Counted from the stretch's first letter, positions 45,826 through 55,366 are shown. The stretch is 64,000 bases of DNA from CAVXJN01 sp963773585 (GCA_963773585.1 CAVZBR010000001.1:186001-250000), one strand, 5' to 3'. Numbers and translations are program-made. The notes: generated by a model from the sequence alone, not told the origin.

Positions 45826-48800
45826 TCAGCCCTTCACCAGTTCGATGGAGTCAATGAACATGTGCTGCGGGAAATTCACCTTGGGTGTGATTTCCAGCTT
45901 GCGAATGTCTTCGCGATGCAGAATCAGATTCCCCAGCGCCACATCCAGCGGCAGCGTGGAGTAGGCGAGGGTCTCCAGCCGCTGTACCGAAAGGTTCTCG
46001 AACCTGCCCACACGGCCGCGGCCGCCGGCGCCCGGTGTCGCCACCGCCACCCGGAATCGCGTCGACGGCTTGCCCGCGCCGCTGGGCGCCAGCACCGAGG
46101 CGACGGCGTGCACACCGTCCAGTGGTGAAGGCGTATCCATTTTGATCAGGATGCTGTCGCCGGCGCTCAGGCCATGGCCGGCGGCGGTCTCGACAATGGT
46201 GGCGCTGCCCCCGTCCGGACTGGTGGAGGCAATGGAGCCGAGGCTCGGGAAGCCACGATGGAACACCGGGAAGCTCGGCGCCAGGATTTGCGCGAAGCTT
46301 TGCTCGAGGGGCACCGCGTTGTTGCTGCCGTCGCGTACCACGACGTCGAACTCCGGCAGTTTGCCCTGCAGGATCGCCAATGCATCGCTGAGATCGAACA
46401 GCGCCGTGGCGCGCAGCAACAGTTGTGGATAAGCGCGCCAATCGCGCTGGCTTGCCGGTAGATCGAGGGTCAGCGCCGCCGGCACCGGTGCGCCGATGTT
46501 GGGGTCGATCACCAACACGCTGGTCTGGTGGTTGGTCTCCCGCTCCAAGTCGTGACCGCTGATCGGCGTGTCGGCGAACACGTCGATACTGGCGTTGTGC
46601 AAGGTGCGCGGTTTGACCGGGTCTTCCATGTCGTCAATGGCCACAACGTCCTCGCCGAACGACCATTGCAAGGCGATGTCAACGCCTTTGCGGTTCAACT
46701 GTTGGCCGTCGAACAAATCCTTGCCGGTGCTTTGATCCAACAGTTTCCAGCGCGCCAGGGCGCCGATGAACTCGGTGAGCAGCGCCTGGTGGGTGGCTTC
46801 GCTTTGCAAATCGGCGAGGTCGTCGGGATGAGCGCCGAACTCGTCGCCGCTGTCCGCCATCCAGGCGGCATTGAAGCGGTTGTGGTTGCACCCGTCGATG
46901 AACACCATAACCTTGTCGGTACGGGCGCGATCGTAATGCCGGAAACCGGTACCGCCCATGCCGTTGGCGCCGCCGGCGCCGGAAACATCGTTGTCCTGGG
47001 TGCCGTAAAGCACGGCGTAGAACGGGCATTCGCTGCGGCTCAACACCATGCGCTGGCTTTGCTTGGCTTCGCCGCTGAAATCGGTCGGCGCCAGGGAGCC
47101 GACGAATTTCACCCGGTATTCGGGACGCTCGGCGGCAATGCGCTTCGCTGCCCGCACCACGGCGTCGCCGCCGCGGGAGTGACCCAACAGGCTGATACGC
47201 GAGAAGTCGAGCCGATCATGCAGTACCGAGCCGGCGGTCTTGTTCAACTCGCGCAGGCTGTCCAGGGCGCTGACCACCAGGGCGGCACGCATTTCGATCA
47301 ACGTGGCGTTGAAGACATTGGCGGCGTTGGCATCCACCGACACCGAGACGATGCCCAGTGCGGCGAGGGCGTCCTGCAGATAACGCATGCCCTTGTAGCT
47401 TTCGACGAAGCGCAGCGGAGTGGTGCGAATCCAATCGTGGGCGCCGTGTTGCAACACCACGATGGGCAGCGTCCCGCTGCCCGACACCTGGTTGGTCTGA
47501 TCGTCCGCCGGGTAGACGATTTGCAGCATGCGGCGCAGACGATAGTGGTCGGCATCGCGGCCGGGCAGCAGCATGCCGATGGCGGCAAGCTCCGCCAGTG
47601 GATCGACCGAATTGGGCACTTGCCGGCGCAGCAGGAAATCGAGACCGTCGCGGGTATCGAACACGAACGGCGTGATGTCGTCGGCAAGTGAATTGTTGGG
47701 ATCGGCGCGACCGATGAAACTTGCTTCGATCTGCACCGGCACGTCGGTGGAGTCGTGGGGTGCAGTGGGAATCAACGTGCGCGGCACGGCATTGCCGGCG
47801 CCCACCACCGGTGCGCTGTCGTCGAAGCTCACCTCGACGGTCTCGGCGGAAGATTCCACCTTCAAGTTGCCGCCGTCGGACTGCGACATTCCTTCCACCG
47901 CTTTTTTCACCGTCGGATCGTCCAGCGGTGCTTCGGCTTTGGGTTCTTCTTTGCCGGTCAGCCCTTCGAGCAATGACTGGGTCAGTTTCTGCGCGGTTTC
48001 CGGCGTCAGCAGCTCGTCGTTCACCGCTTTGCCGATGCGGTCCACCACCCGGTCGGAGTTCTTGGTCAGTTCCTGCTGACGGGCGAGTTTGGCCGCTTCG
48101 CCGCCCATGGCCGAGGCCGCTGAAAGCGCCGCTTCGAAGGCGGCACCCGCATTCTTCTGTGTGCCTTCGAGACCGGTGACATCGCGGAACAGTTCCGGCT
48201 TGGACAGCAGTTCGAAGGCCGCTTTCAGTCCGAAGGGATCGGGTAGTGCCGGGGCGTTCTGGATCGATACCAACGGCGCCGGCAACGGCGTCGGCGTCAG
48301 GGTTGGTTCTTCGCTGGCGCGGGTGCCGGTGTCGATGGGGCCCTGGATTTCCGGCGGCGCCAACAGACCTTCCACGCTCCAGCGCCAGTAGCGGGTCTCG
48401 TCGATGGCTTCACAGGCGCTGCACTCGCCGGCAACCGCCTCGGCATACACGCCGCGGGTGGGTACGCTCAAGCGCATGCGCGGTGCCGGTGGCGTTGCAT
48501 AGGCGTTGCGCAGATCCACCGGCTTGCCTTCTACGTCGGTGGACTTCACCGAAGTGTTGAGACGCTGACCCGGCGCCGCCGGCAACACCAGAGTGTTGCC
48601 GACGATACCGATCAGATCGTTGACACACACGCTGGCGACACTGCGTCCCTGCGCGCCGGGCACTTCGATGGCATCGAGCAGCATATAGCGGCGCTGGGTG
48701 TCCAGACTCATCCAGATCGCCTGATGATAGAACTCCAGGTTGTCGTTCAGATGCGCCACGACGCGATCGGCAAGCTGGCGATCCTCTTCACGGGGATTGC

Positions 48801-51345
48801 GAAGCTCGGCGCGGGAGATGGGCGTGGCCACCAGCACCGGATCGCCGCTGCGCACGTCGTCGAGAATGCGGTCGTTGTCGAACATCAGCGCGGTGATGTG
48901 GGCGGTGCGATAGCGCAGCCGGCCACGGTGAACGATTACTTTGGCGTCCGGCGGCAGTGGGTCGCCGTCATACCAGATCTTGAAGTAGGCGACTTCTTCC
49001 CGCGGCACTTCCGGCAGCTCGCCGGCCGGGTTCAAGGTGACATACAACGGCAGGTCTTCGCGATAGCGCGACACCAACGTGCCGTCCAAGGGTAACTCGG
49101 TCTCCCCGCCGTCGGAACCGACATAGGCAAAGCGCAGGCGGTTGATCAAGTTGCTGGCGATTTGCGGCGCCACGTCGCGCTGGAACGCTTCGTCCCGGGC
49201 CGCGGTGCGGCTCTTGTTGACGACTACCGCCTGCTCGATCAGTTTGCTGAAGATGTGGCGCGCGAAGCCCGGCAGCACCGCGCGGTAGGCTTCCCATTCG
49301 GCGAGCTGGAAACTGCCATCGTCGGCATCCCGTGGCCGCGGCAGAACGAAGCTCACATACAGTTCGCCTTCCAGCACGGTAGGCGCCTCTTCGCTGTAGC
49401 GCGCCTGCGGATAATCCCAGCCCACCCAGTTGTCGGCGACCCGTTCAATGGCGGGGAAGCCGCGCAGCAGTGAACGATCCTTCAAATAGCGGCTCAAGTA
49501 CTCGCGCCAGCGCAGCGCCTTGCCGCGGTCGAACTGGGTGATAGGCAAGGGTACGAACAAGCATTCCTGCACGTCCGCCAGTTCGTGGGTGACCAGGAAA
49601 TGGCGCAGCACTTCGAAGTATTCCACTGTCACCGCATGGCAGCGGTTGTAGTTTGCAACCACCTCGGTCTCGGCGCGGAGCGTCTCGCCCTGGGCTACCG
49701 TCTGGATGACGGTGGATCGTTCGCTGCGCACCGACGAGGCGCGCTGGCCGATGCGGTCGCGCAGTTGCTGCAAAGAGTCGGCGGAGAACTGGCGGGCGGA
49801 GTTTTGCCAGGCGTGTGTATCGGAGCCCGAACCGCCGCCGGCGACACCGCCGAAGATGCCGAAACCGCTGCCGATGAAGCCGGCACCGATGCCGCCCGCG
49901 GCGCCCCAGGTGGTGTTGCGCGACCCGGCGGAAGTCTGTTCGTGCAGATCGGTCCCGACGATTTCGCGCACGTCGCGGTCGCGTTCGATCAACGCGTCCA
50001 GTGCCTCTTCGTATTCCAGCGACTCCTCGCGTGCCGAACGGGTGCGGCGATCCCAATCGAGTACCGCGATCTGGCGCCGCTGCCCTGGCGCCAGCGGCAG
50101 CGAATACAACAGATCGCCGAGCGAATAACCGTCGGCGCGCCACACCTCCCGGTACTGCAGGATGTGGCCGAAGGCGATTTCGGTGCTGAGGTAGATGGTG
50201 GGCGTCTCATCCCAATCAATGGGCGTGTCGGCGTCCAGTACCTGGCGCGCCGACGCCTCGCGCAAGGTGGTGTCGATCAAGCCCTTGGTGTCTGCGACCT
50301 CCGACAACCAGGCGGCGCGCTCGATGTCTTCCGGGCGCGGCACCGCATCGGTGCGCACCAGGCGCCGGGCGCTGTCGATGTCGAGCGCAAAGTCCGCCTT
50401 GCCGATGGTTGCCGAGTTCAGCCGTGCGCCGCGCAAGGCGACGGACGACAGAGACACGCCGAGCAGATCGGTCAACAGGTGCGGCGGCAACTTACGGCGC
50501 CGGCCCAGGGTCACGCCCTTGATCGACGGCTCGGAGGTACGCACTACGAAGTAGTAGGCGTATTCCTCCAGGGTGCGGTTGGGCACGGTGAGATCGACGC
50601 AGCCGCCGCCGAGGTCCTGAGAGAAAGCTTCCGGGTTACTGGTGAGATCGCCGGGGTCCGGTGCGCGCGGCGGAGTTTCGGTACAGTCGCAGCCATCGGT
50701 CGGGCTGGTGCGGGTGACCAGCAGAATGTCGCGCACCAGACGCGACTGGTCGTCGAGGGGCACCGGCACCGGCTCGCCGCCAGACACCGTGCCAAAGGCG
50801 TCGGCCAGGCGATCCTCGGGCCAATCGCCACTGAAGATGCCATCCACCTGGGTTTCGGTAACCAGCAACGGGCGGGGCGGCGGCGAATCGCCGTCGACCA
50901 GGTCGACACCCCAGATTACTACCGGCAGTTTCGGCGGCACCCGCAGACCGGTGAGGTCGATCACCCGGCCGTTGATCCGCAGCCGTTCACCCAACCCGGG
51001 CAGATCACTTTCGTCCACGGTAAACGGAGGTGTGGGTTGGATTTCGATTCGAAGCGGGCGCGCGATTTCGGCCACGGACAAACTACGTCGGTCGACGGCC
51101 ACGCCGTTGGGCGCCGACACGACGACCTGCACCGGACCGTTCAGCTGACCTTCGACATCGAATGCAATGTGAAAGCTGCCATCGGCAGCCGCGCGCGCAG
51201 AACCGGAGACAGGCGCAAGGATGCTGGTCGCGTCGCCACCCTCGGGCTCCAACGTCAGCTCGACGAACAGATCGGCCCGAACTGAGTAGTTCTCGACCGA
51301 AACACCGTCAGCCGTAGAGACCAACTTGCCGTCAATGGCAGGCAT
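45826..51345 (-). CDS. Giant scaffold protein with alpha/beta hydrolase domain
   Basis: 1839 aa from the ATG at 51345 (GAGG 5 nt upstream); a TTG six codons earlier is less likely. First gene of the operon. Layout: beta-rich N-terminus (~1-215), CDCTETPPRAPD (~217), shared scaffold with WRADGYSLGDLLYSLPLAPG (~405), a Gly-rich hydrophobic stretch (~480-510), YNRCHAVTVEYFEVLRHF, LVLPAAPGQRLN and CSAC (~975). A helical linker (~1055-1180) leads to an alpha/beta hydrolase (~1195-1510): oxyanion VVLQHGAHDW, nucleophile GHSRGG (S1390), D1451 (YGTQDND) and H1488 (GCNHNRF). A further ~330 beta-rich residues follow. No signal peptide. The hydrolase resembles chlorophyllase/polyester-hydrolase-like enzymes; the substrate is unknown. 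Confidence 0.8.
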   Translation of the reverse strand: MPAIDGKLVSTADGVSVENYSVRADLFVELTLEPEGGDATSILAPVSGSARAAADGSFHIAFDVEGQLNGPVQVVVSAPNGVAVDRRSLSVAEIARPLRIEIQPTPPFTVDESDLPGLGERLRINGRVIDLTGLRVPPKLPVVIWGVDLVDGDSPPPRPLLVTETQVDGIFSGDWPEDRLADAFGTVSGGEPVPVPLDDQSRLVRDILLVTRTSPTDGCDCTETPPRAPDPGDLTSNPEAFSQDLGGGCVDLTVPNRTLEEYAYYFVVRTSEPSIKGVTLGRRRKLPPHLLTDLLGVSLSSVALRGARLNSATIGKADFALDIDSARRLVRTDAVPRPEDIERAAWLSEVADTKGLIDTTLREASARQVLDADTPIDWDETPTIYLSTEIAFGHILQYREVWRADGYSLGDLLYSLPLAPGQRRQIAVLDWDRRTRSAREESLEYEEALDALIERDRDVREIVGTDLHEQTSAGSRNTTWGAAGGIGAGFIGSGFGIFGGVAGGGSGSDTHAWQNSARQFSADSLQQLRDRIGQRASSVRSERSTVIQTVAQGETLRAETEVVANYNRCHAVTVEYFEVLRHFLVTHELADVQECLFVPLPITQFDRGKALRWREYLSRYLKDRSLLRGFPAIERVADNWVGWDYPQARYSEEAPTVLEGELYVSFVLPRPRDADDGSFQLAEWEAYRAVLPGFARHIFSKLIEQAVVVNKSRTAARDEAFQRDVAPQIASNLINRLRFAYVGSDGGETELPLDGTLVSRYREDLPLYVTLNPAGELPEVPREEVAYFKIWYDGDPLPPDAKVIVHRGRLRYRTAHITALMFDNDRILDDVRSGDPVLVATPISRAELRNPREEDRQLADRVVAHLNDNLEFYHQAIWMSLDTQRRYMLLDAIEVPGAQGRSVASVCVNDLIGIVGNTLVLPAAPGQRLNTSVKSTDVEGKPVDLRNAYATPPAPRMRLSVPTRGVYAEAVAGECSACEAIDETRYWRWSVEGLLAPPEIQGPIDTGTRASEEPTLTPTPLPAPLVSIQNAPALPDPFGLKAAFELLSKPELFRDVTGLEGTQKNAGAAFEAALSAASAMGGEAAKLARQQELTKNSDRVVDRIGKAVNDELLTPETAQKLTQSLLEGLTGKEEPKAEAPLDDPTVKKAVEGMSQSDGGNLKVESSAETVEVSFDDSAPVVGAGNAVPRTLIPTAPHDSTDVPVQIEASFIGRADPNNSLADDITPFVFDTRDGLDFLLRRQVPNSVDPLAELAAIGMLLPGRDADHYRLRRMLQIVYPADDQTNQVSGSGTLPIVVLQHGAHDWIRTTPLRFVESYKGMRYLQDALAALGIVSVSVDANAANVFNATLIEMRAALVVSALDSLRELNKTAGSVLHDRLDFSRISLLGHSRGGDAVVRAAKRIAAERPEYRVKFVGSLAPTDFSGEAKQSQRMVLSRSECPFYAVLYGTQDNDVSGAGGANGMGGTGFRHYDRARTDKVMVFIDGCNHNRFNAAWMADSGDEFGAHPDDLADLQSEATHQALLTEFIGALARWKLLDQSTGKDLFDGQQLNRKGVDIALQWSFGEDVVAIDDMEDPVKPRTLHNASIDVFADTPISGHDLERETNHQTSVLVIDPNIGAPVPAALTLDLPASQRDWRAYPQLLLRATALFDLSDALAILQGKLPEFDVVVRDGSNNAVPLEQSFAQILAPSFPVFHRGFPSLGSIASTSPDGGSATIVETAAGHGLSAGDSILIKMDTPSPLDGVHAVASVLAPSGAGKPSTRFRVAVATPGAGGRGRVGRFENLSVQRLETLAYSTLPLDVALGNLILHREDIRKLEITPKVNFPQHMFIDSIELVKG

Positions 51346-51516
51346 CCATACCTCATCAGTCAACGAGCTACAGAGACCTCATCCCGCCTCCCGATCGGAA
51401 ACCTGACGAGCGTGATCCCGCATCGCGCATCGCCAGTACAAACGGGCTTCGCAAGCTTAGCCGCAGAGCGGGGAAAAGCAATCGACCCTGTTATTGCAGT
51501 GCAGCGTCGCAAACAC

Positions 51517-51991
51517 GTAGGTCGGGTAGGTCGGGTAGGTCGGGTAGGTCGGGTAGGTCGGGTAGGTCGGGTAGGTCGGGTAGGTCGGGTAGGTCGGGTT
51601 AGCGCAGCGTAACCCGACAACATACGCCGAAAGGAACGCAATGCCGTAGGTCGGGTTAGCGCAGCGTAACCCGACAATCAATACCAATGAACGCGAATAC
51701 GCATGAGCGATCCCGGCATAGTTCGAATCGCCGTAGGTCGGGTTAGCACAGCGTAACCCAACAAAATCCTAAATCACAACCACACGCCGCTCCGTTTACT
51801 CCAATTACCACCCGTACATCCAATTGCGGTAACGTGATGCGGCCCGAAACATGCGAGCACGTAGGTCGGAGATGGTCGGAGATGGTCGGAGATGGTTGGG
51901 GTAGGTCGGGTTAGCGAAGCGTAACCCGACAACATGCGTCAAAAGAAACGCAACGACGTAGGTCGGGTTAGCGCAGCGTAACCCGACAATC
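51517..51991. repeat. REP cluster with a 9-bp microsatellite upstream of the RAYT gene
   Basis: Nine perfect copies of TAGGTCGGG (51518-51598) extend the left arm of a REP. Further complete REPs lie near 51642, 51733, 51900 and 51958. A second short expansion, GATGGTCGGA x3, occurs near 51870-51895. The rest of 51364-52017 is spacer; the promoter of the giant-protein operon should lie in 51364-51510. Confidence 0.9.
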
Positions 51992-52017
51992 ACAAACCAA
52001 AACGACAAGGATGTCGC

Positions 52018-52554
52018 ATGCAATACCGCCGCAATTTCGTGCCGGGCGGACGATTCTTTTTCACGGTGGTCACCGCGAATCGAACCCCGATCCTAACTCG
52101 GTTGAACTCAATCGACGTGCTGCGCAATGCATTCCGCGCCGTACGCGTGAAATACCCGTTCTCGCTGGACGCAATCGTCGTGCTGCCCGACCATCTGCAT
52201 TGCGTATGGACAATGCCACCCGGCGACGCGAACTACGCGATCCGCTGGCGATTGATCAAAACCTGGTTCACGCGCCATTGCGACCCGTCATTGCGGCCTC
52301 ACCCCACCCACGCCCAGGTCGCGCGCGGCGAACAATCGGTGTGGCAACATCGGTATTGGGAACACACATTGCGCGATGACCGGGACCTCGCCCGCCATGT
52401 CGAGTATGTCCATTACAACCCGGTGAAACACGGGTATGTGGGGGCTGCGGTAGATTGGCCCTATTCGAGTTTTCACCGATATGTAGAATCGGGCTTGGTC
52501 GAGGCGGATTGGGGCGGGAGTGCGGCGGATGAGCCGGGCGTGGCGGGGGAATGA
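52018..52554 (+). CDS. REP-associated tyrosine transposase (RAYT, TnpA-REP / Y1_Tnp)
   Basis: 178 aa. Features of the family: an N-terminal FVPGGRFFFTVVTANR, the HUH motif (DHLHCVW, H59 and H61) and the tyrosine region HVEYVHYNPVKHGYV (Y130/Y133). RAYTs are single-strand DNA transposases related to IS200/IS605 TnpA, kept as single copies and thought to spread REP elements. AAGGA precedes the ATG. REPs lie directly upstream (to 51991) and downstream (from 52585), the normal setting, and make this gene the likely source of the palindromes in the whole window. Confidence 0.95.
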   Translation: MQYRRNFVPGGRFFFTVVTANRTPILTRLNSIDVLRNAFRAVRVKYPFSLDAIVVLPDHLHCVWTMPPGDANYAIRWRLIKTWFTRHCDPSLRPHPTHAQVARGEQSVWQHRYWEHTLRDDRDLARHVEYVHYNPVKHGYVGAAVDWPYSSFHRYVESGLVEADWGGSAADEPGVAGE

Positions 52555-52584
52555 TGGTTTGTCCGCCTGTTCGCGGTGATCGAC

Positions 52585-52942
52585 ATGTCGGGTTACGCTG
52601 CGCTAACCCGACCTACCTTCACCGGGTAATGAACGGTCGCGGTTCGTGGTTCGCGGTGGCAGGCTCGCGACGGTTCTTATGTCGGGTTACGCTACGCTAA
52701 CCCGACCTACGCCCACTCGACAACAATCGGACCGAAGCGATCCAAACCGTAGGTCGGGTTGGCAACGCGTAGCCCGACAACAACCGCATGGTTCCATCAC
52801 GTAGGTCGGGTTAGCGCAGCGTAACCCGACAACACCGCGCAGCGGACAGCCGCGTAGGCCGGCCCAGCAAACCACAAACCAACAATCACGCGCCCGGTTC
52901 AATCACGTAGGTCGGGTTAGCGCAGCGTAACCCGACAACAAC
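52585..52942. repeat. REP cluster downstream of the RAYT gene
   Basis: Five palindromes in both orientations near 52585, 52678, 52749, 52800 and 52906, separated by 30-90 bp of unrelated sequence. The copy at 52749 has paired variation in its loop. From 52943 to 53114 no feature was seen. Confidence 0.9.
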
Positions 52943-53114
52943 CGTCGCGGGTGCGCGACAGAAACCGACCACGCCCTACATCCGACCATCATTGCCTCGG
53001 AACGTTGCGGGCCGCAGTGGCGCTTGTAGCCCACGCACGGCTGATCCCGACATCGCGACGTGATCATCTGTGACTACACTCTCCTGGATGACTAACCACA
53101 CCAGGAAGTTGTTT

Positions 53115-53621
53115 ATGCACTATCCGCTGATAACGGTTATGGCGTTGAGTCTGTGTATCGGCTCCATGATTACCCCGTCCGCTGCGCACGCGGGCACCAT
53201 GGTCGAGGATTTGATCGCTAAACAGAACCCGTGTAGAGAACTCAAAGCCGAGCTCATGGGTTCGAACATCGGTATCGACAAGGTCAAACAGGTCAAAGTG
53301 AACCATGCCAACCTCGCGCTGAACGGTAACGACGTCAAAGTGGATCTTGCGGGTTCGCTGGCGTGCGAAACCGGGCCTTCCTCCATGGTGGTGGGCGATG
53401 CCTCGGCAGACCTCAAAGCGTCTGCCGCCGCAAGCCTGACGGACTGCAAAGTCAGGTCCGTGTCGGTCACATTGAGTAACTTCGGCGGCTCGTTTCGAGA
53501 TGTGCTGGCGGCTTTACAGCCATCGCTTCAAGATAGCCTGAAGCAGGAAATCAAAACGCGGGTGGAGGAAGGCTGCAAGGAATTCCGCGCCGGCTCAGGC
53601 GCAAAACCTGCGAGCAAATGA
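53115..53621 (+). CDS. Exported protein of unknown function
   Basis: 168 aa from the ATG at 53115, 7 nt after AGGAAG; the frame opens at 53070 but without a ribosome binding site. A signal peptide (cleavage after AAHA) leads to a mature protein with four cysteines (NPCREL, LACETG, LTDCKV, EGCKEF) that may form two disulfides. The middle is beta-rich with regular VKV-x-HANLAL / VKVDLAG strands, the end a helix. No family was recognised. Confidence 0.68.
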   Translation: MHYPLITVMALSLCIGSMITPSAAHAGTMVEDLIAKQNPCRELKAELMGSNIGIDKVKQVKVNHANLALNGNDVKVDLAGSLACETGPSSMVVGDASADLKASAAASLTDCKVRSVSVTLSNFGGSFRDVLAALQPSLQDSLKQEIKTRVEEGCKEFRAGSGAKPASK

Positions 53622-53639
53622 ACCGTCGCCCAAGTCGCG

Positions 53640-53850
53640 GTGAAGGTCGGGTTAGCGCAGCGTAACCCGACGTGACCGTCCGCACACCACGTAGCCGTAG
53701 GTCGGATTAGCGCGGTGTAATCCGACACACCCATCCGCACGCACCACCCCGTAGGTCGGGTTAGCCAGCGTAACCCGACAGACCCGTCCGCACGCACCAC
53801 CCCGTAGGTCGGATTAGCGCGTTGTAACCCGACACCCCCATCCGTTCGCA
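53640..53850. repeat. REP cluster, four palindromes
   Basis: Palindromes near 53645, 53696, 53751 and 53803 at intervals of about 50-55 bp, spaced by CCGTCCGCACACCAC-like linkers. The arms differ between copies (GGGTT/AACCC and GGATT/AATCC), and some copies are decayed. Confidence 0.88.
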
Positions 53851-53886
53851 GCCATCGCCTTGGATCGTATGCGCATGTGACCGCGA

Positions 53887-54822
53887 TTACTGATCGGCGA
53901 CCGCGTACACCTGTTCGGCCATGTGCAATGCATTGAGGCTGCGGAACCGGACGTCCGAGTAGACCTCGAGGTACGAGAAGCGCGATTGATCGAGCCCTTG
54001 CGTCGCCTCCACCGGGTCGAACGCGCCGGCCTCCATGCGCTCCTTGATGGCGTCACGCAGGAACACCAGATAGTCGTAGCTGTCGCGCAGTGCTTCCTGC
54101 AAGTCGGTGACGTGCCCGTGTCCGGGAATGACCACGGCCGGTTGCAGTTCGTCGCGCAGGTACTCGAGGGTCTTGATCCAGGTCTGCCCGCTGCCGGGCA
54201 TGATGCCCAACAGCCGCTGCACGAACACAATGTCCCCGGTGAACACGATCTTCTGCTCTGGAAGCCAGACGAAGATGTCGCCGCTGGTGTGTCCGCCGCC
54301 GGTGTAGATCAACTCGATGGTCACGCCGTGCACCGGCAGCGTGTGCCGCTCTACAAAGGTGTGATCCGGGTACACCGCTTCGGTCCCTTGGAACTGTTCC
54401 TTCAGTAGGGTGCGGGCCCTGCCGACCTGCTCCGCAGTCCGGTTGCGCATGTCCTGCGCGGCTGCCTGCGAGGCGATGATCGGAACGCCCCGATTGCGGA
54501 AATAGCCGTTGCCGAGCCAGCGATGGTCCTGGCCGCCGGTATTGACGGCCCACTTGATCGGCTTATCGGTGACCTTGCGGATCGCTTCGAAGATGGCCTG
54601 GGCGTCGCGAGCACTGCCGCCCGTGTCGATGACCACCACACCGTCGTCGGCGATCACAAACCCCGAAGTCATGTTGTGACCCAGGTTTTCGGGTGATCGC
54701 TGACCGAGGTCGCCGACCAGGGCATAGACGCGATCGGTCACCCGAACCGTCTCGAACGCGGACACAGAAAGTGAAAGAGACAGCAGACACAGAAGGCAGA
54801 TCAGCGCGGAAAGTCGGCGCAT
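53887..54822 (-). CDS. Exported metallo-beta-lactamase-fold protein with altered zinc motif
   Basis: 311 aa from the ATG at 54822 (GGAG 6 nt upstream). A signal peptide (MRRLSALICLLCLLSLSLSVSA) is followed by the MBL fold: GHNMTSGFVIADDGVVVIDTG, the motif region, GGGHTSGDIFVWLPEQKIVFTGD and PGHGH. The usual NTHxHxDH is here NTGGQDH (94-100): the first two zinc histidines are lost and the motif is a residue short, while the later His and Asp ligands remain. It resembles quinoprotein-associated MBL proteins. It may bind one metal, or have lost hydrolysis. Confidence 0.87.
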   Translation of the reverse strand: MRRLSALICLLCLLSLSLSVSAFETVRVTDRVYALVGDLGQRSPENLGHNMTSGFVIADDGVVVIDTGGSARDAQAIFEAIRKVTDKPIKWAVNTGGQDHRWLGNGYFRNRGVPIIASQAAAQDMRNRTAEQVGRARTLLKEQFQGTEAVYPDHTFVERHTLPVHGVTIELIYTGGGHTSGDIFVWLPEQKIVFTGDIVFVQRLLGIMPGSGQTWIKTLEYLRDELQPAVVIPGHGHVTDLQEALRDSYDYLVFLRDAIKERMEAGAFDPVEATQGLDQSRFSYLEVYSDVRFRSLNALHMAEQVYAVADQ

Positions 54823-55009
54823 GGGTGGGCTCCGTAGCTCGAAAACCCTCACGATACGCACTCATGTCACCAGGTAATATGATCCGGATCATCCTAAGCG
54901 TACCCATCAGACCCGCGGAACGGTAGCGATGGCAACGAAGGGGGCGGAGGGTGCATATTGATTCCCGATCAGGCTGCCTCTTCGGCGCTTATCTGAAGCC
55001 CACCTTAAT
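54823..55009. other. Promoter region of the MBL-fold gene
   Basis: AT-richer patch near 54865-54900 (ACCAGGTAATATGATCCGGA) that may contain the minus-strand promoter. No gene. Confidence 0.3.
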
Positions 55010-55160
55010 GTAGGTCGGGTTAGCGCAGCGTAATCCGACACGCCCATTCCGCACCTCCCACCCCGTAGGTCGGATTAGCGCAGCGTAATCCGACACGCCC
55101 ATTCCGCACCTCCCACCCCGTAGGTCGGATTAGCGCAGCGTAATCCGACACGCCCATCCG
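55010..55160. repeat. Three tandem REPs at 55-bp spacing
   Basis: Copies start at 55010, 55065 and 55120; the spacer ACGCCCATTCCGCACCTCCC is the same between copies. The first has one mismatched arm (GGGTT with AATCC), the next two are matched GGATT/AATCC. Confidence 0.9.
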
Positions 55161-55275
55161 TACGCAGCGAACCCCACGGCTGTTTCGCATGGGTCCCGAC
55201 CCTGACGGCGATTTTGTCGGTCTGCTAGCCCCGACTCCCGTGAGATCGCTGCATATAAGGGCGCCCCGAATACTG

Positions 55276-55307
55276 TTATGCAGCGTTAAGCGATTAAAGC
55301 TGCATAA
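55276..55307. promoter_or_regulatory. Operator-like inverted repeat 1 upstream of the Fic gene
   Basis: 32 bp: TTATGCAGC, 14 bp, GCTGCATAA. The arms are perfect. The same length, spacing and consensus (TTATGCARC-N14-GYTGCATAA) recurs 91 bp downstream, just before the Fic gene, in an AT-rich stretch unlike the surrounding DNA. Confidence 0.75.
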
Positions 55308-55366
55308 TCCGCCATGGCGAGGGGTTTTCGGTACCAACATTGCGTAACGGATAGAATCGCGACGCA

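Noticed and set aside
49585..51285. A 566-codon plus-strand frame opposite the larger giant gene, and similar frames at 43404-44921 and 46528-47691
   Set aside because: They are antisense to clearly coding sequence with paralogue conservation on the minus strand; composition is that of high-GC shadow frames.
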